DNA from: Hydractinia symbiolongicarpus
Lineage: Eukaryota; Cnidaria; Hydrozoa; Anthoathecata; Hydractiniidae
DNA: 64,000 nt
Assembly (NCBI RefSeq): GCF_029227915.1
Contig: NC_079882.1
Location: forward strand, 2,666,001 to 2,730,000
Direction of reading: 5' to 3'
Part shown: positions 48,351 through 61,600 of the stretch, in pieces
Layout: each line of letters opens with the position of its first letter
How positions within the stretch are numbered: position 1 is the stretch's first letter
Notes under the pieces: model-generated
The model's input: only the letters and a program-made list of their open reading frames with translations
The model's database searches: none
Told to the model about the DNA's origin: nothing
Made by a program: the position numbers and the translations under genes

Positions 48351-49622
48351 CGAGAAGGAGAAGTCTTTGAATATTTCTTACTTCTTTTTAAGGTAAGTGA
48401 AGCAAATTACAAAAGTTATGCGTAAAAATAATGTGTACCTTTTTTCTGATAAGATCCTTAAAATCTTTCCTGCCGTTTGTTCTTAACTTTCACGCTCAAT
48501 TTTTCGTTCTTTTTGCTAAAATGGAATTCAACATTAAATTTAGCAGATTGCAAATAAAGATCAACCTGGTATCAGTATAATTTAGCATCTCCTTTTACAT
48601 AAAATTAGGCGTGGTAATATTTACTGACAAAATGAGATGCAAATCGATTAAGCGTGCCCTTCAAAGAGGGGCCTATGTCAGTAAATATATTTAGGTTTTT
48701 AAGCATACGTTCGAATTTTGAAGAAGTAATACATTTTTTTAAGCCCGCGTTAATTTGGCAATGGGTCATTGTCTATTTTAAATTTAATAATTTGGCAAAT
48801 GGCTATTAAAAACTTGGCCTGGTATTAATTTGGTCTGTTTTGACAAATTTTTACAGTTTTGTTTAAATATCTCTGATTCAGGTATATTGTTTCCGTTTGA
48901 TGAAAAATCCTCTCGCAGCCTCTGCCAAAAAACTGAAATTATACAATGCATAAAAAATTATAGCCCAGTTTTAACTATTTGAATACTCATTTTAATTTAT
49001 ATTACACAAACTATTTCATAACTTACAAAGTAAATTCTTAAAAAAATTACAAACGCTACCAACTTCGTACCCAATCTGTTTGGCGTTTATTTTTATTATG
49101 ACATCTGGGTTCGAAGTTGTGATTAAATAAAGGAATAAATAATTTCTCGTAAAAAATGAAAATAAAAAAATGTACATAAAAATATTCCATAAAAAATATA
49201 AAAAGTATGAAATAAAAACAAACTTAAAAAATCAATAAAAAATGCAACAATTCTAAACTTAACTAAATACAAACAAACGTCTTAATTTTTGCATAATTAA
49301 GAAATAAGAAAAAATATTGGTTTTTCTAATAAGAGGGTTTGTATTTGAAGAGAAAACATTTATTACGTAGTTATATTACTTATCCTGTGTTTACTAGTCA
49401 GGATATAACTTTCGTAATCAAAGAATTTTCATCGTAGGACGATTCGCGCCGTGAAAATTTTGGAATTTAAGAATATTTTTCAGAGAACCGTGAAAAAGTA
49501 GACAATCGACTAACAAAAGCAAATTTTCTTAGTATTTCGTTTGTTATATAAAGATGTTTAGCGAAGCCTCGTAACTAGTTTACCACGCTTGTCTGCATGG
49601 TAGAGTTAAAAATAATTCCCGT
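48351..49622. other. Intergenic, 3' flank of the coiled-coil gene
   Basis: Very AT-rich. A TTTATT at 49359-49364 could be the minus-strand AATAAA, 264 bp past the stop. A short inverted repeat (AATATTTACTGAC near 48618 and GTCAGTAAATAT near 48677) is present. No gene. Confidence 0.4.
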
Positions 49623-52600
49623 CTAGGAAACTTTAAATTTTCCTCCTCCAGCTTTGTATTTCGGTTTCTTTTGCCAACCTATAGGTAATTCCCATACTTC
49701 TCTTGGCACCTTTACAAAATACGAAAATGTTCGGGATCTGGTAAGAAGTTGGTTACGCTTGCTGGCACTCAAGCTCCGTCTTTTTTCGATGTTATTGGCT
49801 CGCCTACTCAACAATGCCGCCCTTTTTCTTTCGATTTCCAACATGGCGTTTGTTAGAGCTTCCTCCTCCAGCCGTTGGGCTTCAATTCGTTTTCTTTCTT
49901 CCTCAGCAAGTCTAAAAAGAGTGCTCTATATTTTATACACTAAGAATTCTTGAGAGCATCGACTTGGATTTTTGCGATAATTTTTGATGAAGAATAATCA
50001 AAGAAAAAACAAACTTAAAATAGTCGTAAGACCGATGAAACTTTTATCAAATCCTTAAAACCTAGGCACGTGTAATGGACAATCAACACGTATAAAGACA
50101 CTTTAAAACTCGCACCTTTCTTGCTCGCGACGTTTTAGAAGATTCTTCTCCTCTTCAATGCGAAGTAACTCCATTCTTTTTATTTCTTCTTGACGCTCTT
50201 TTTCCATCTGCAATAGTTTCAATTTCAATTCTGCTTGTTTTAAAAGTTCTTCTCTTTCAAGTCGTTCTTCTTGTAAACGTTTCAGTTCAGCCTGATATAT
50301 AAAAAAGAAAATGTTAATATATCTACGCAAAAATAAAGGTTAGCGTTTTTTAGGTCAACAAACGAATTTTACAGTTTAACCCCGATCTTTTTTAACTTTT
50401 CCGGGACGGACAAAATAGTTCGAAAAATCATTTTCAGATAATCAGCCAAAACACTAAATATAGATTTTTTGCCTTCGTTTCAAAACAGTTATTCCATTGA
50501 GCATCGTACATCACGAAGTAAAAAAAGTGGTATTATGTTAGCACTTATTAAAGACATATTTTCAAAAAATATGTTCTTTTTTCCGCATAAAAATTCGAAA
50601 AATCGAGGTTATTTTTTGAAGGGGCGTTTCCAGAAATTCAAAGAAAATAAAAAGAGTGTCTTGGTAAATCCAGGGGCTCAAGGAAGTAGTCCGGAAAATC
50701 GGGGAATTCGAAAAATACGGTGTTCGAAAAATCGGAATTAAACTGTATATTACTGTATATACCAAGCTTTTTAATTAGGCTAAAAATGCCAGCAAAAATC
50801 CCAAAACAACAAACAAACACAAGTGATAGGATAAAAAGAAAATATTTTGCGATATTTGAGATGACACGGAGAAAAAGGTCAAGCATAGAAAGATAAAACA
50901 TTGTACCTCTTCACGTGCTGCAGCTTCAGCTGCCATCCGTACTTTTTCTTTTTGACGCTCTTTTTCTCTTTCATTCTCCAGCAACTTTTCTTCTTCTTCT
51001 CTTCTCTTATCCTCCTCCTTAAGTCGATCGAGTTCAGCTGAAAGCACAAGAAGTCAAGCATTAGTTACAACGCTTATGTATCAAGCCACAGAAACAAAAT
51101 ATTTTCTGGTAAATTTTAACCTTGCAGGAGATGGTAGTCTGAACATTCGACTGAGATCGATCCTGAAATGCCTAGTGATTTTAGCAAGACTTAAAAGCAG
51201 TGTCTCCATGCATTGAAAATGCTGGATAAATACATAAAAAAGAAATACCTTGCAAGACTTCAGCTTTTTCACGTTCTTCCCGTGCTAAATTTTGTAATTC
51301 TTCGTTCTTTTTAGCTAACTCGATATCTGCGAGTCTCTTTTCTTCACGGCGGCGTGCAACCTAAGTTAAATAATCATGTTATTTGCATGAATAAAAACAA
51401 CACATATATACAGTCATTAAGGAGAGACCACAAAGACATGCAGCGATAATTAACTATGTAAATTGATCATTTGATCAATTTTTGAAATATTCACAGCGGG
51501 GGAGGGGGGAGGGGGGTTGTAATTGATTTTTATTGGTGTTAGGGAGGAGGGACACCTATATGCTACCTCTCGCCAATCACCAAGCTTTTAAACTTACTTC
51601 TAATCGTCGTTTCTCTGCTTCTTCCGCTCGTCTTCTCTTTCTTTCTTCAACAGTATTTTTCTTTTTTTCTTCTAAAGCTATCTTTAACTCCATTTCTTTT
51701 TGTTTCAACAGCTCTGAAGAATCTTCCATCTGCTTTTTATTTTCCAACAGTAGCTTCTCTTCACCTTGAAGCTCTTCACTTTCCTTTTTATGATTTTCTT
51801 CTTCTTCGTTAAGATATCTAAAAACGGGTATACAGGATTCTCTCATTAATAAAGATGGCAGCATTTAAGTGAGGACATCAAGTCAGTTGTGAAAGCGAAT
51901 CTAATGTGCCTGACAGAAACGAGACTGCAAATCAGTTTGTTGAAGCGTCACTGAAATTGTTAATTTAACATAACGTATAATTTACAATACCTGAGCTTTT
52001 CCTCATCCAATTTCCTTTCCATTGCGAGACCTTTTTCTACAGTGGATACATTTCCCTTTCGCGCAGATTTGCTAATGGATCGGTTTTGTTTACTCGCTTT
52101 TTTGGCTTGACTGTTTGCACTCTTTATTCTTCTTGTAGATGACTTTTTACGCTGCGCAGGAGAACCTGGCTGTTCTAACGATATTTTACTTAAATCTCTT
52201 AAAGATATACTTCGGGCAGACTCAGTAAGCAGGCCATTTGAAGATACTGGGCGACTTAAAGTTGTCGAGGTCGGTTGTCCAGACGAGTTTAGTAGTCTTG
52301 TTAGGTCATTTTTCACGTTCGGTGAATTGTTTGCATTTTTAGAGCTAATAGTAGGCATCCCCTCTTCCTGTGAGGATTTCATAAGTCGTGTGTCGATATT
52401 GAACTTCTGAAGAGTGACAGCATCTTCCTGCTCAAGTTCTGCTGAATTGTCTGATTCAGATTTCGCAGGAAGAACATTCTATAAAAGTGAGCAAAAATAA
52501 GTTTCTCAAAAAATTTTGATAAGCAAAAAGAAAACGTCCTTTCCTTATACCTGGAAAAAGATGGAGAAAAATTTCGTTTCTAAAGCTTTTTTAAAACTAT

Positions 52601-55600
52601 ACTCAGTGCTAACGTTTTAGTTATAGGTTTTTCTTCACGTTATTTCAAAATGTTTTATCTTTTGATTCAGAAAAGTGTTGTGTTTAAATTTCATTTTTCC
52701 ACTTTAAAATCTCTTCTCACCTTCTCAAGCTTTGTTCGAACCAACTGCGTTCGATTTCCTTCCGTTTGATGTGTTTCAGAAGCAAAATTATCCGAATCTA
52801 AATTTTCTATAAACAAAACTTCTTTACCATCCAAATCATACTGTGCCGATTGTGTAAGGTTAATTGGTAACGAGCTACTATACTGCGACTGTGTCTCGTC
52901 TTCTGATATAAAAATGCTTATTTCAGGCCTCTTGTTTATGAAGTCATTATGATGGGTTTCGCTTTCGTTGTCAGCCCCATTGTGTGCTGCTGGGTGATGC
53001 TGTTTATGCTTTACTTGTTTCTGGAAATTAATGCTGGTACTTTTACTGACGTGGTCATTTTTATCTAGGATGTCATTTAAGACATCATCATTTATCATGG
53101 TGTCGCCACGTTTATTGATATTTAGACTAAAGTTGTTGTTATTTCTATCGATGCCGTTACGGTAACTCACACTGCCATTTTTGTCAGCGATCCTATTTAT
53201 ACTGGGGTCATCGTCATTCTTTTCGGTGTCGTCACTTTCAATTATGTTGACCTTTTTACTGGTATCATTTCTACCGAAATCATTGTTTTGATGGATCGAA
53301 CTATTCTTGTTATCGACGACAGCTGGTCCGTGCAACAAATTGAACTCATAATTTCGTTCTCCTTTTGATGTTTCTTGTGAAGGTGGAACACTGAATTCAA
53401 CTTCATGTTGATGATTTTGAATTTGTGACAACGAATAGATCTCACCTAGTGAAAATAAATGCAGACAACCTGAAAAACTAATCTCTTTCAACGACATTGA
53501 TGACACTGTACAAAACATAAAATGTACAGACATTTAGAAAAAATCGTTGCTTATTTATAACTTAAAAAATTAAACAAAACAATACCAAAATCATAAAACG
53601 CAAAAAGCAAACATAATTTCTTCTAAAGATACAATGAGGTTACCAAATACAGTAGTCGAAATAAGTAACATAACTGGTAAGATTATAAAGACATCCTATA
53701 AAAACCACTTTGTTTATCCATCTTATTCTAACAAAGTGACTAGACCTATGGTCATGTTCAAAAATTGTAAATAAAATCGGCTGATATTGACAAATCGGCT
53801 AGATATTGACAAATCGGCTAGATATTGACAAATTGGCTAGATATTGACAAATCGGCTAGATATTGACAAATTGGCTAGATATTGACAAATTGGCTAGATA
53901 TTGACAAATTGGCTAGATATTGACAAATCGGCTAGATATTGACAAATTGGCTAGATATTGATAAATTGGCTAGATATTGACAAATTGGCTAGATATTGAC
54001 AAATTGGCTAGATATTGACAAATTGGCTAGATATTGACAAATTGGCTAGATATTGACAAATTGGCTAGATATTGATAAATTGGCTAGATATTGACAAATT
54101 GGCTAGATATTGACAAATTGGCTAGATATTGATAAATTGGCTAGATATTGACAAATTGGCTAGATATTGATAAATCGGCTAGATATTGACAAATTGGCTA
54201 GATATTGACAAATCGGCTAGATATTGACAAATTGGCTAGATATTGATAAATTGGCTAGATATTGACAAATTGGCTAGATATTGACAAATTGGCTAGATAT
54301 TGACAAATTGGCTAGATATTGACAAATTGGCTAGATATTGACAAATTGGCTAGATATTGACAAATTGGCTAGATATTGATAAATTGGCTAGATATTGACA
54401 AATTGGCTAGATATTGATAAATCGGCTAGATATTGACAAATTGGCTAGATATTGACAAATTGGCTAGATATTGACAAATTGGCTAGATATTGATAAATTG
54501 GCTAGATATTGACAAATTGGCTAGATATTGACAAATTGGCTAGATATTGACAAATTGGCTAGATATTGATAAATTGGCTAGATATTGACAAATTGGCTAG
54601 ATATTGATAAATCGGCTAGATATTGACAAATTGGCTAGATATTGACAAATTGGCTAGATATTGACAAATTGGCTAGATATTGACAAATTGGCTAGATATT
54701 GACAAATTGGCTAGATATTGACAAATTGGCTAGATATTGACAAATTGGCTAGATATTGACAAATTGGCTAGATATTGATAAATTGGCTAGATATTGACAA
54801 ATTGGCTAGATATTGATAAATCGGCTAGATATTGACAAATTGGCTAGATATTGACAAATTGGCTAGATATTGACAAATTGGCTAGATATTGATAAATTGG
54901 CTAGATATTGACAAATTGGCTAGATATTGACAAATTGGCTAGATATTGACAAATTGGCTAGATATTGATAAATTGGCTAGATATTGACAAATTGGCTAGA
55001 TATTGATAAATCGGCTAGATATTGACAAATTGGCTAGATATTGACAAATTGGCTAGATATTGACAAATTGGCTAGATATTGACAAATTGGCTAGATATTG
55101 ACAAATTGGCTAGATATTGACAAATTGGCTAGATATTGACAAATTGGCTAGATATTGACAAATTGGCTAGATATTGACAAATTGGCTAGATATTGACAAA
55201 TTGGCTAGATATTGACAAATTGGCTAGATATTGATAAATCGGCTAGATATTGACAAATTGGCTAGATATTGACAAATTGGCTAGATATTGACAAATTGGC
55301 TAGATATTGATAAATTGGCTAGATATTGACAAATTGGCTAGATATTGATAAATCGGCTAGATATTGACAAATTGGCTAGATATTGACAAATTGGCTAGAT
55401 ATTGACAAATTGGCTAGATATTGACAAATTGGCTAGATATTGACAAATTGGCTAGATATTGACAAATTGGCTAGATATTGACAAATTGGCTAGATATTGA
55501 CAAATTGGCTAGATATTGACAAATTGGCTAGATATTGACAAATTGGCTAGATATTGACAAATTGGCTAGATATTGACAAATTGGCTAGATATTGATAAAT

Positions 55601-58600
55601 TGGCTAGATATTGATAAATTGGCTAGATATTGACAAATTGGCTTGATATTGACAAATTGACTGATATTGACAAATTGGCTAGATATTGACAAATTGGCTA
55701 GATATTGACAAATTGGCTGATATTGATAAATTGGCTAGATATTGATAAATTGGCTAGATATTGACAAATTGGCTGATATTGACAAATCGGCTAGATATTG
55801 ACAAATTGGCTAGATATTGACAAATTGGCTAGATATTGATAAATTGGCTAGATATTGATAAATTGGCTAGATATTGACAAATTGGCTTGATATTGACAAA
55901 TTGACTGATATTGACAAATTGGCTAGATATTGACAAATTGGCTAGATATTGACAAATTGGCTAGATATTGATAAATTGGCTAGATATTGATAAATTGGCT
56001 AGATATTGACAAATTGGCTTGATATTGACAAATTGACTGATATTGACAAATTGGCTAGATATTGACAAATTGGCTAGATATTGACAAATTGGCTGATATT
56101 GACAAATCGGCTAGATATTGACAAATTGGCTAGATATTGACAAATTGGCTAGATATTGATAAATTGGCTAGATATTGATAAATTGGCTAGATATTGACAA
56201 ATTGGCTTGATATTGACAAATTGACTGATATTGACAAATTGGCTAGATATTGACAAATTGGCTAGATATTGACAAATTGGCTGATATTGATAAATTGGCT
56301 AGATATTGATAAATTGGCTAGATATTGACAAATTGGCTGATATTGACAAATTGGCTAGATATTGACAAATCGGCTAGATATTGACAAATTGGCTAGATAT
56401 TGATAAATTGGCTAGATATTGATAAATTGGCTAGATATTGACAAATTGGCTTGATATTGACAAATTGACTGATATTGACAAATTGGCTAGATATTGACAA
56501 ATTGGCTAGATATTGACAAATTGGCTAGATATTGATAAATTGGCTAGATATTGATAAATTGGCTAGATATTGACAAATTGGCTAGATATTGATAAATTGG
56601 CTGATATTGACAAATTGGCTAGATATTGACAAATTGGCTAGATATTGACAAATTGGCTAGATATTGACAAATTGGCTAGATATTGACAAATTGGCTAGAT
56701 ATTGATAAATTGGCTAGATATTGACAAATTGGCTAGATATTGACAAATTGGCTAGATATTGACAAATTGGCTAGATATTGACAAATTGGCTAGATATTGA
56801 TAAATTGGCTGATATTGACAAATTGGCTAGATATTGACAAATTGGCTAGATATTGACAAATTGGCTAGATATTGATAAATTGGCTAGATATTGACAAATT
56901 GGCTAGATATTGATAAATTGGCTAGATATTGACAAATTGGCTAGATATTGACAAATTGGCTAGATATTGACAAATTGGCTAGATATTGACAAATTGGCTA
57001 GATATTGATAAATTGGCTGATATTGACAAATTGGCTAGATATTGATAAATTGGCTAGATATTGACAAATTGGCTAGATATTGACAAATCGGCTAGATATT
57101 GACAAATTGGCTAGATATTGACAAATTGGCTAGATATTGATAAATTGGCTAGATATTGACAAATTGGCTAGATATTGATAAATTGGCTAGATATTGACAA
57201 ATTGGCTAGATATTGACAAATTGGCTAGATATTGACAAATTGGCTAGATATTGACAAATTGGCTAGATATTGATAAATTGGCTAGATATTGATAAATTGG
57301 CTAGATATTGATAAATTGGCTAGATATTGACAAATTGGCTAGATATTGACAAATTGGCTAGATATTGACAAATTGGCTAGATATTGACAAATTGGCTAGA
57401 TATTGACAAATTGGCTAGATATTGACAAATTGGCTAGATATTGACAAATTGGCTAGATATTGATAAATTGGCTAGATATTGACAAATTGGCTAGATATTG
57501 ATAAATTGGCTGATATTGACAAATTGGCTAGATATTGATAAATTGGCTAGATATTGACAAATTGGCTAGATATTGATAAATCGGCTAGATATTGACAAAT
57601 TGGCTAGATATTGACAAATTGGCTAGATATTGACAAATTGGCTAGATATTGACAAATTGGCTAGATATTGATAAATTGGCTGATATTGACAAATTGGCTA
57701 GATATTGATAAATTGGCTAGATATTGATAAATTGGCTAGATATTGACAAATTGGCTAGATATTGATAAATTGGCTGATATTGACAAATTGGCTAGATATT
57801 GATAAATTGGCTAGATATTGACAAATTGGCTAGATATTGATAAATCGGCTAGATATTGACAAATTGGCTAGATATTGACAAATTGGCTAGATATTGACAA
57901 ATTGGCTAGATATTGACAAATTGGCTAGATATTGACAAATTGGCTAGATATTGACAAATTGGCTAGATATTGACAAATTGGCTAGATATTGACAAATTGG
58001 CTAGATATTGACAAATTGGCTAGATATTGATAAATCGGCTAGATATTGACAAATTGGCTAGATATTGATAAATTGGCTAGATATTGATAAATTGGCTAGA
58101 TATTGACAAATTGGCTAGATATTGACAAATTGGCTAGATATTGACAAATTGGCTAGATATTGATAAATTGGCTAGATATTGATAAATTGGCTAGATATTG
58201 ACAAATTGGCTTGATATTGACAAATTGACTGATATTGACAAATTGGCTAGATATTGACAAATTGGCTAGATATTGACAAATTGGCTGATATTGATAAATT
58301 GGCTAGATATTGATAAATTGGCTAGATATTGACAAATTGGCTGATATTGACAAATCGGCTAGATATTGACAAATTGGCTAGATATTGACAAATTGGCTAG
58401 ATATTGATAAATTGGCTAGATATTGATAAATTGGCTAGATATTGACAAATTGGCTTGATATTGACAAATTGACTGATATTGACAAATTGGCTAGATATTG
58501 ACAAATTGGCTAGATATTGACAAATTGGCTAGATATTGATAAATTGGCTAGATATTGATAAATTGGCTAGATATTGACAAATTGGCTTGATATTGACAAA

Positions 58601-61600
58601 TTGACTGATATTGACAAATTGGCTAGATATTGACAAATTGGCTAGATATTGACAAATTGGCTGATATTGACAAATCGGCTAGATATTGACAAATTGGCTA
58701 GATATTGACAAATTGGCTAGATATTGATAAATTGGCTAGATATTGATAAATTGGCTAGATATTGACAAATTGGCTTGATATTGACAAATTGACTGATATT
58801 GACAAATTGGCTAGATATTGACAAATTGGCTAGATATTGACAAATTGGCTGATATTGATAAATTGGCTAGATATTGATAAATTGGCTAGATATTGACAAA
58901 TTGGCTGATATTGACAAATTGGCTAGATATTGACAAATCGGCTAGATATTGACAAATTGGCTAGATATTGACAAATTGGCTAGATATTGATAAATTGGCT
59001 AGATATTGATAAATTGGCTAGATATTGACAAATTGGCTAGATATTGATAAATTGGCTGATATTGACAAATTGGCTAGATATTGACAAATTGGCTAGATAT
59101 TGACAAATTGGCTAGATATTGACAAATTGGCTAGATATTGACAAATTGGCTAGATATTGATAAATTGGCTAGATATTGACAAATTGGCTAGATATTGACA
59201 AATTGGCTAGATATTGATAAATTGGCTGATATTGACAAATTGGCTAGATATTGACAAATTGGCTAGATATTGACAAATTGGCTAGATATTGACAAATTGG
59301 CTAGATATTGACAAATTGGCTAGATATTGACAAATTGGCTAGATATTGATAAATTGGCTGATATTGACAAATTGGCTAGATATTGATAAATTGGCTAGAT
59401 ATTGATAAATTGGCTAGATATTGACAAATTGGCTAGATATTGATAAATTGGCTGATATTGACAAATTGGCTAGATATTGACAAATTGGCTAGATATTGAC
59501 AAATTGGCTAGATATTGACAAATTGGCTAGATATTGACAAATTGGCTAGATATTGATAAATTGGCTAGATATTGACAAATTGGCTGATATTGACAAATTG
59601 GCTAGATATTGATAAATTGGCTAGATATTGACAAATTGGCTAGATATTGACAAATTGGCTAGATATTGATAAATTGGCTAGATATTGACAAATTGGCTAG
59701 ATATTGATAAATCGGCTAGATATTGACAAATTGGCTAGATATTGACAAATTGGCTAGATATTGACAAATTGGCTAGATATTGACAAATTGGCTAGATATT
59801 GATAAATTGGCTAGATATTGATAAATTGGCTAGATATTGACAAATTGGCTAGATATTGATAAATTGGCTGATATTGACAAATTGGCTAGATATTGACAAA
59901 TTGGCTAGATATTGACAAATTGGCTAGATATTGACAAATTGGCTAGATATTGATAAATTGGCTGATATTGACAAATTGGCTAGATATTGACAAATTGGCT
60001 AGATATTGACAAATTGGCTAGATATTGACAAATTGGCTAGATATTGACAAATTGGCTAGATATTGATAAATTGGCTAGATATTGACAAATTGGCTAGATA
60101 TTGACAAATTGGCTAGATATTGATAAATTGGCTGATATTGACAAATTGGCTAGATATTGACAAATTGGCTAGATATTGACAAATTGGCTAGATATTGACA
60201 AATTGGCTAGATATTGACAAATTGGCTAGATATTGACAAATTGGCTAGATATTGATAAATTGGCTGATATTGACAAATTGGCTAGATATTGATAAATTGG
60301 CTAGATATTGATAAATTGGCTAGATATTGACAAATTGGCTAGATATTGATAAATTGGCTGATATTGACAAATTGGCTAGATATTGACAAATTGGCTAGAT
60401 ATTGACAAATTGGCTAGATATTGACAAATTGGCTAGATATTGACAAATTGGCTAGATATTGATAAATTGGCTAGATATTGACAAATTGGCTGATATTGAC
60501 AAATTGGCTAGATATTGATAAATTGGCTAGATATTGACAAATTGGCTAGATATTGACAAATTGGCTAGATATTGATAAATTGGCTAGATATTGACAAATT
60601 GGCTAGATATTGATAAATCGGCTAGATATTGACAAATTGGCTAGATATTGACAAATTGGCTAGATATTGACAAATTGGCTAGATATTGACAAATTGGCTA
60701 GATATTGATAAATTGGCTAGATATTGATAAATTGGCTAGATATTGACAAATTGGCTAGATATTGATAAATTGGCTGATATTGACAAATTGGCTAGATATT
60801 GACAAATTGGCTAGATATTGACAAATTGGCTAGATATTGACAAATTGGCTAGATATTGACAAATTGGCTAGATATTGATAAATTGGCTAGATATTGATAA
60901 ATTGGCTAGATATTGACAAATTGGCTAGATATTGACAAATTGGCTAGATATTGACAAATTGGCTGATATTGACAAATTGGCTAGATATTGACAAATTGGC
61001 TAGATATTGATAAATTGGCTAGATATTGACAAATTGGCTAGATATTGACAAATTGGCTAGATATTGACAAATTGGCTAGATATTGACAAATTGGCTAGAT
61101 ATTGATAAATTGGCTAGATATTGACAAATTGGCTAGATATTGATAAATTGGCTGATATTGACAAATTGGCTAGATATTGACAAATTGGCTAGATATTGAC
61201 AAATTGGCTAGATATTGATAAATTGGCTAGATATTGACAAATTGGCTAGATATTGACAAATTGGCTAGATATTGACAAATCGGCTAGATATTGACAAATT
61301 GGCTAGATATTGACAAATTGGCTAGATATTGACAAATTGGCTAGATATTGACAAATTGGCTAGATATTGACAAATTGGCTAGATATTGACAAATTGGCTA
61401 GATATTGACAAATCGGCTAGATATTGACAAATTGGCTAGATATTGACAAATTGGCTAGATATTGATAAATTGGCTGATATTGACAAATTGGCTAGATATT
61501 GACAAATTGGCTAGATATTGACAAATTGGCTAGATATTGATAAATTGGCTAGATATTGACAAATTGGCTAGATATTGACAAATTGGCTAGATATTGACAA

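Noticed and set aside
50469-50741. 90-aa plus-strand frame
   Set aside because: Lies wholly inside the MITE at 50372-50745; no similarity to a protein family.
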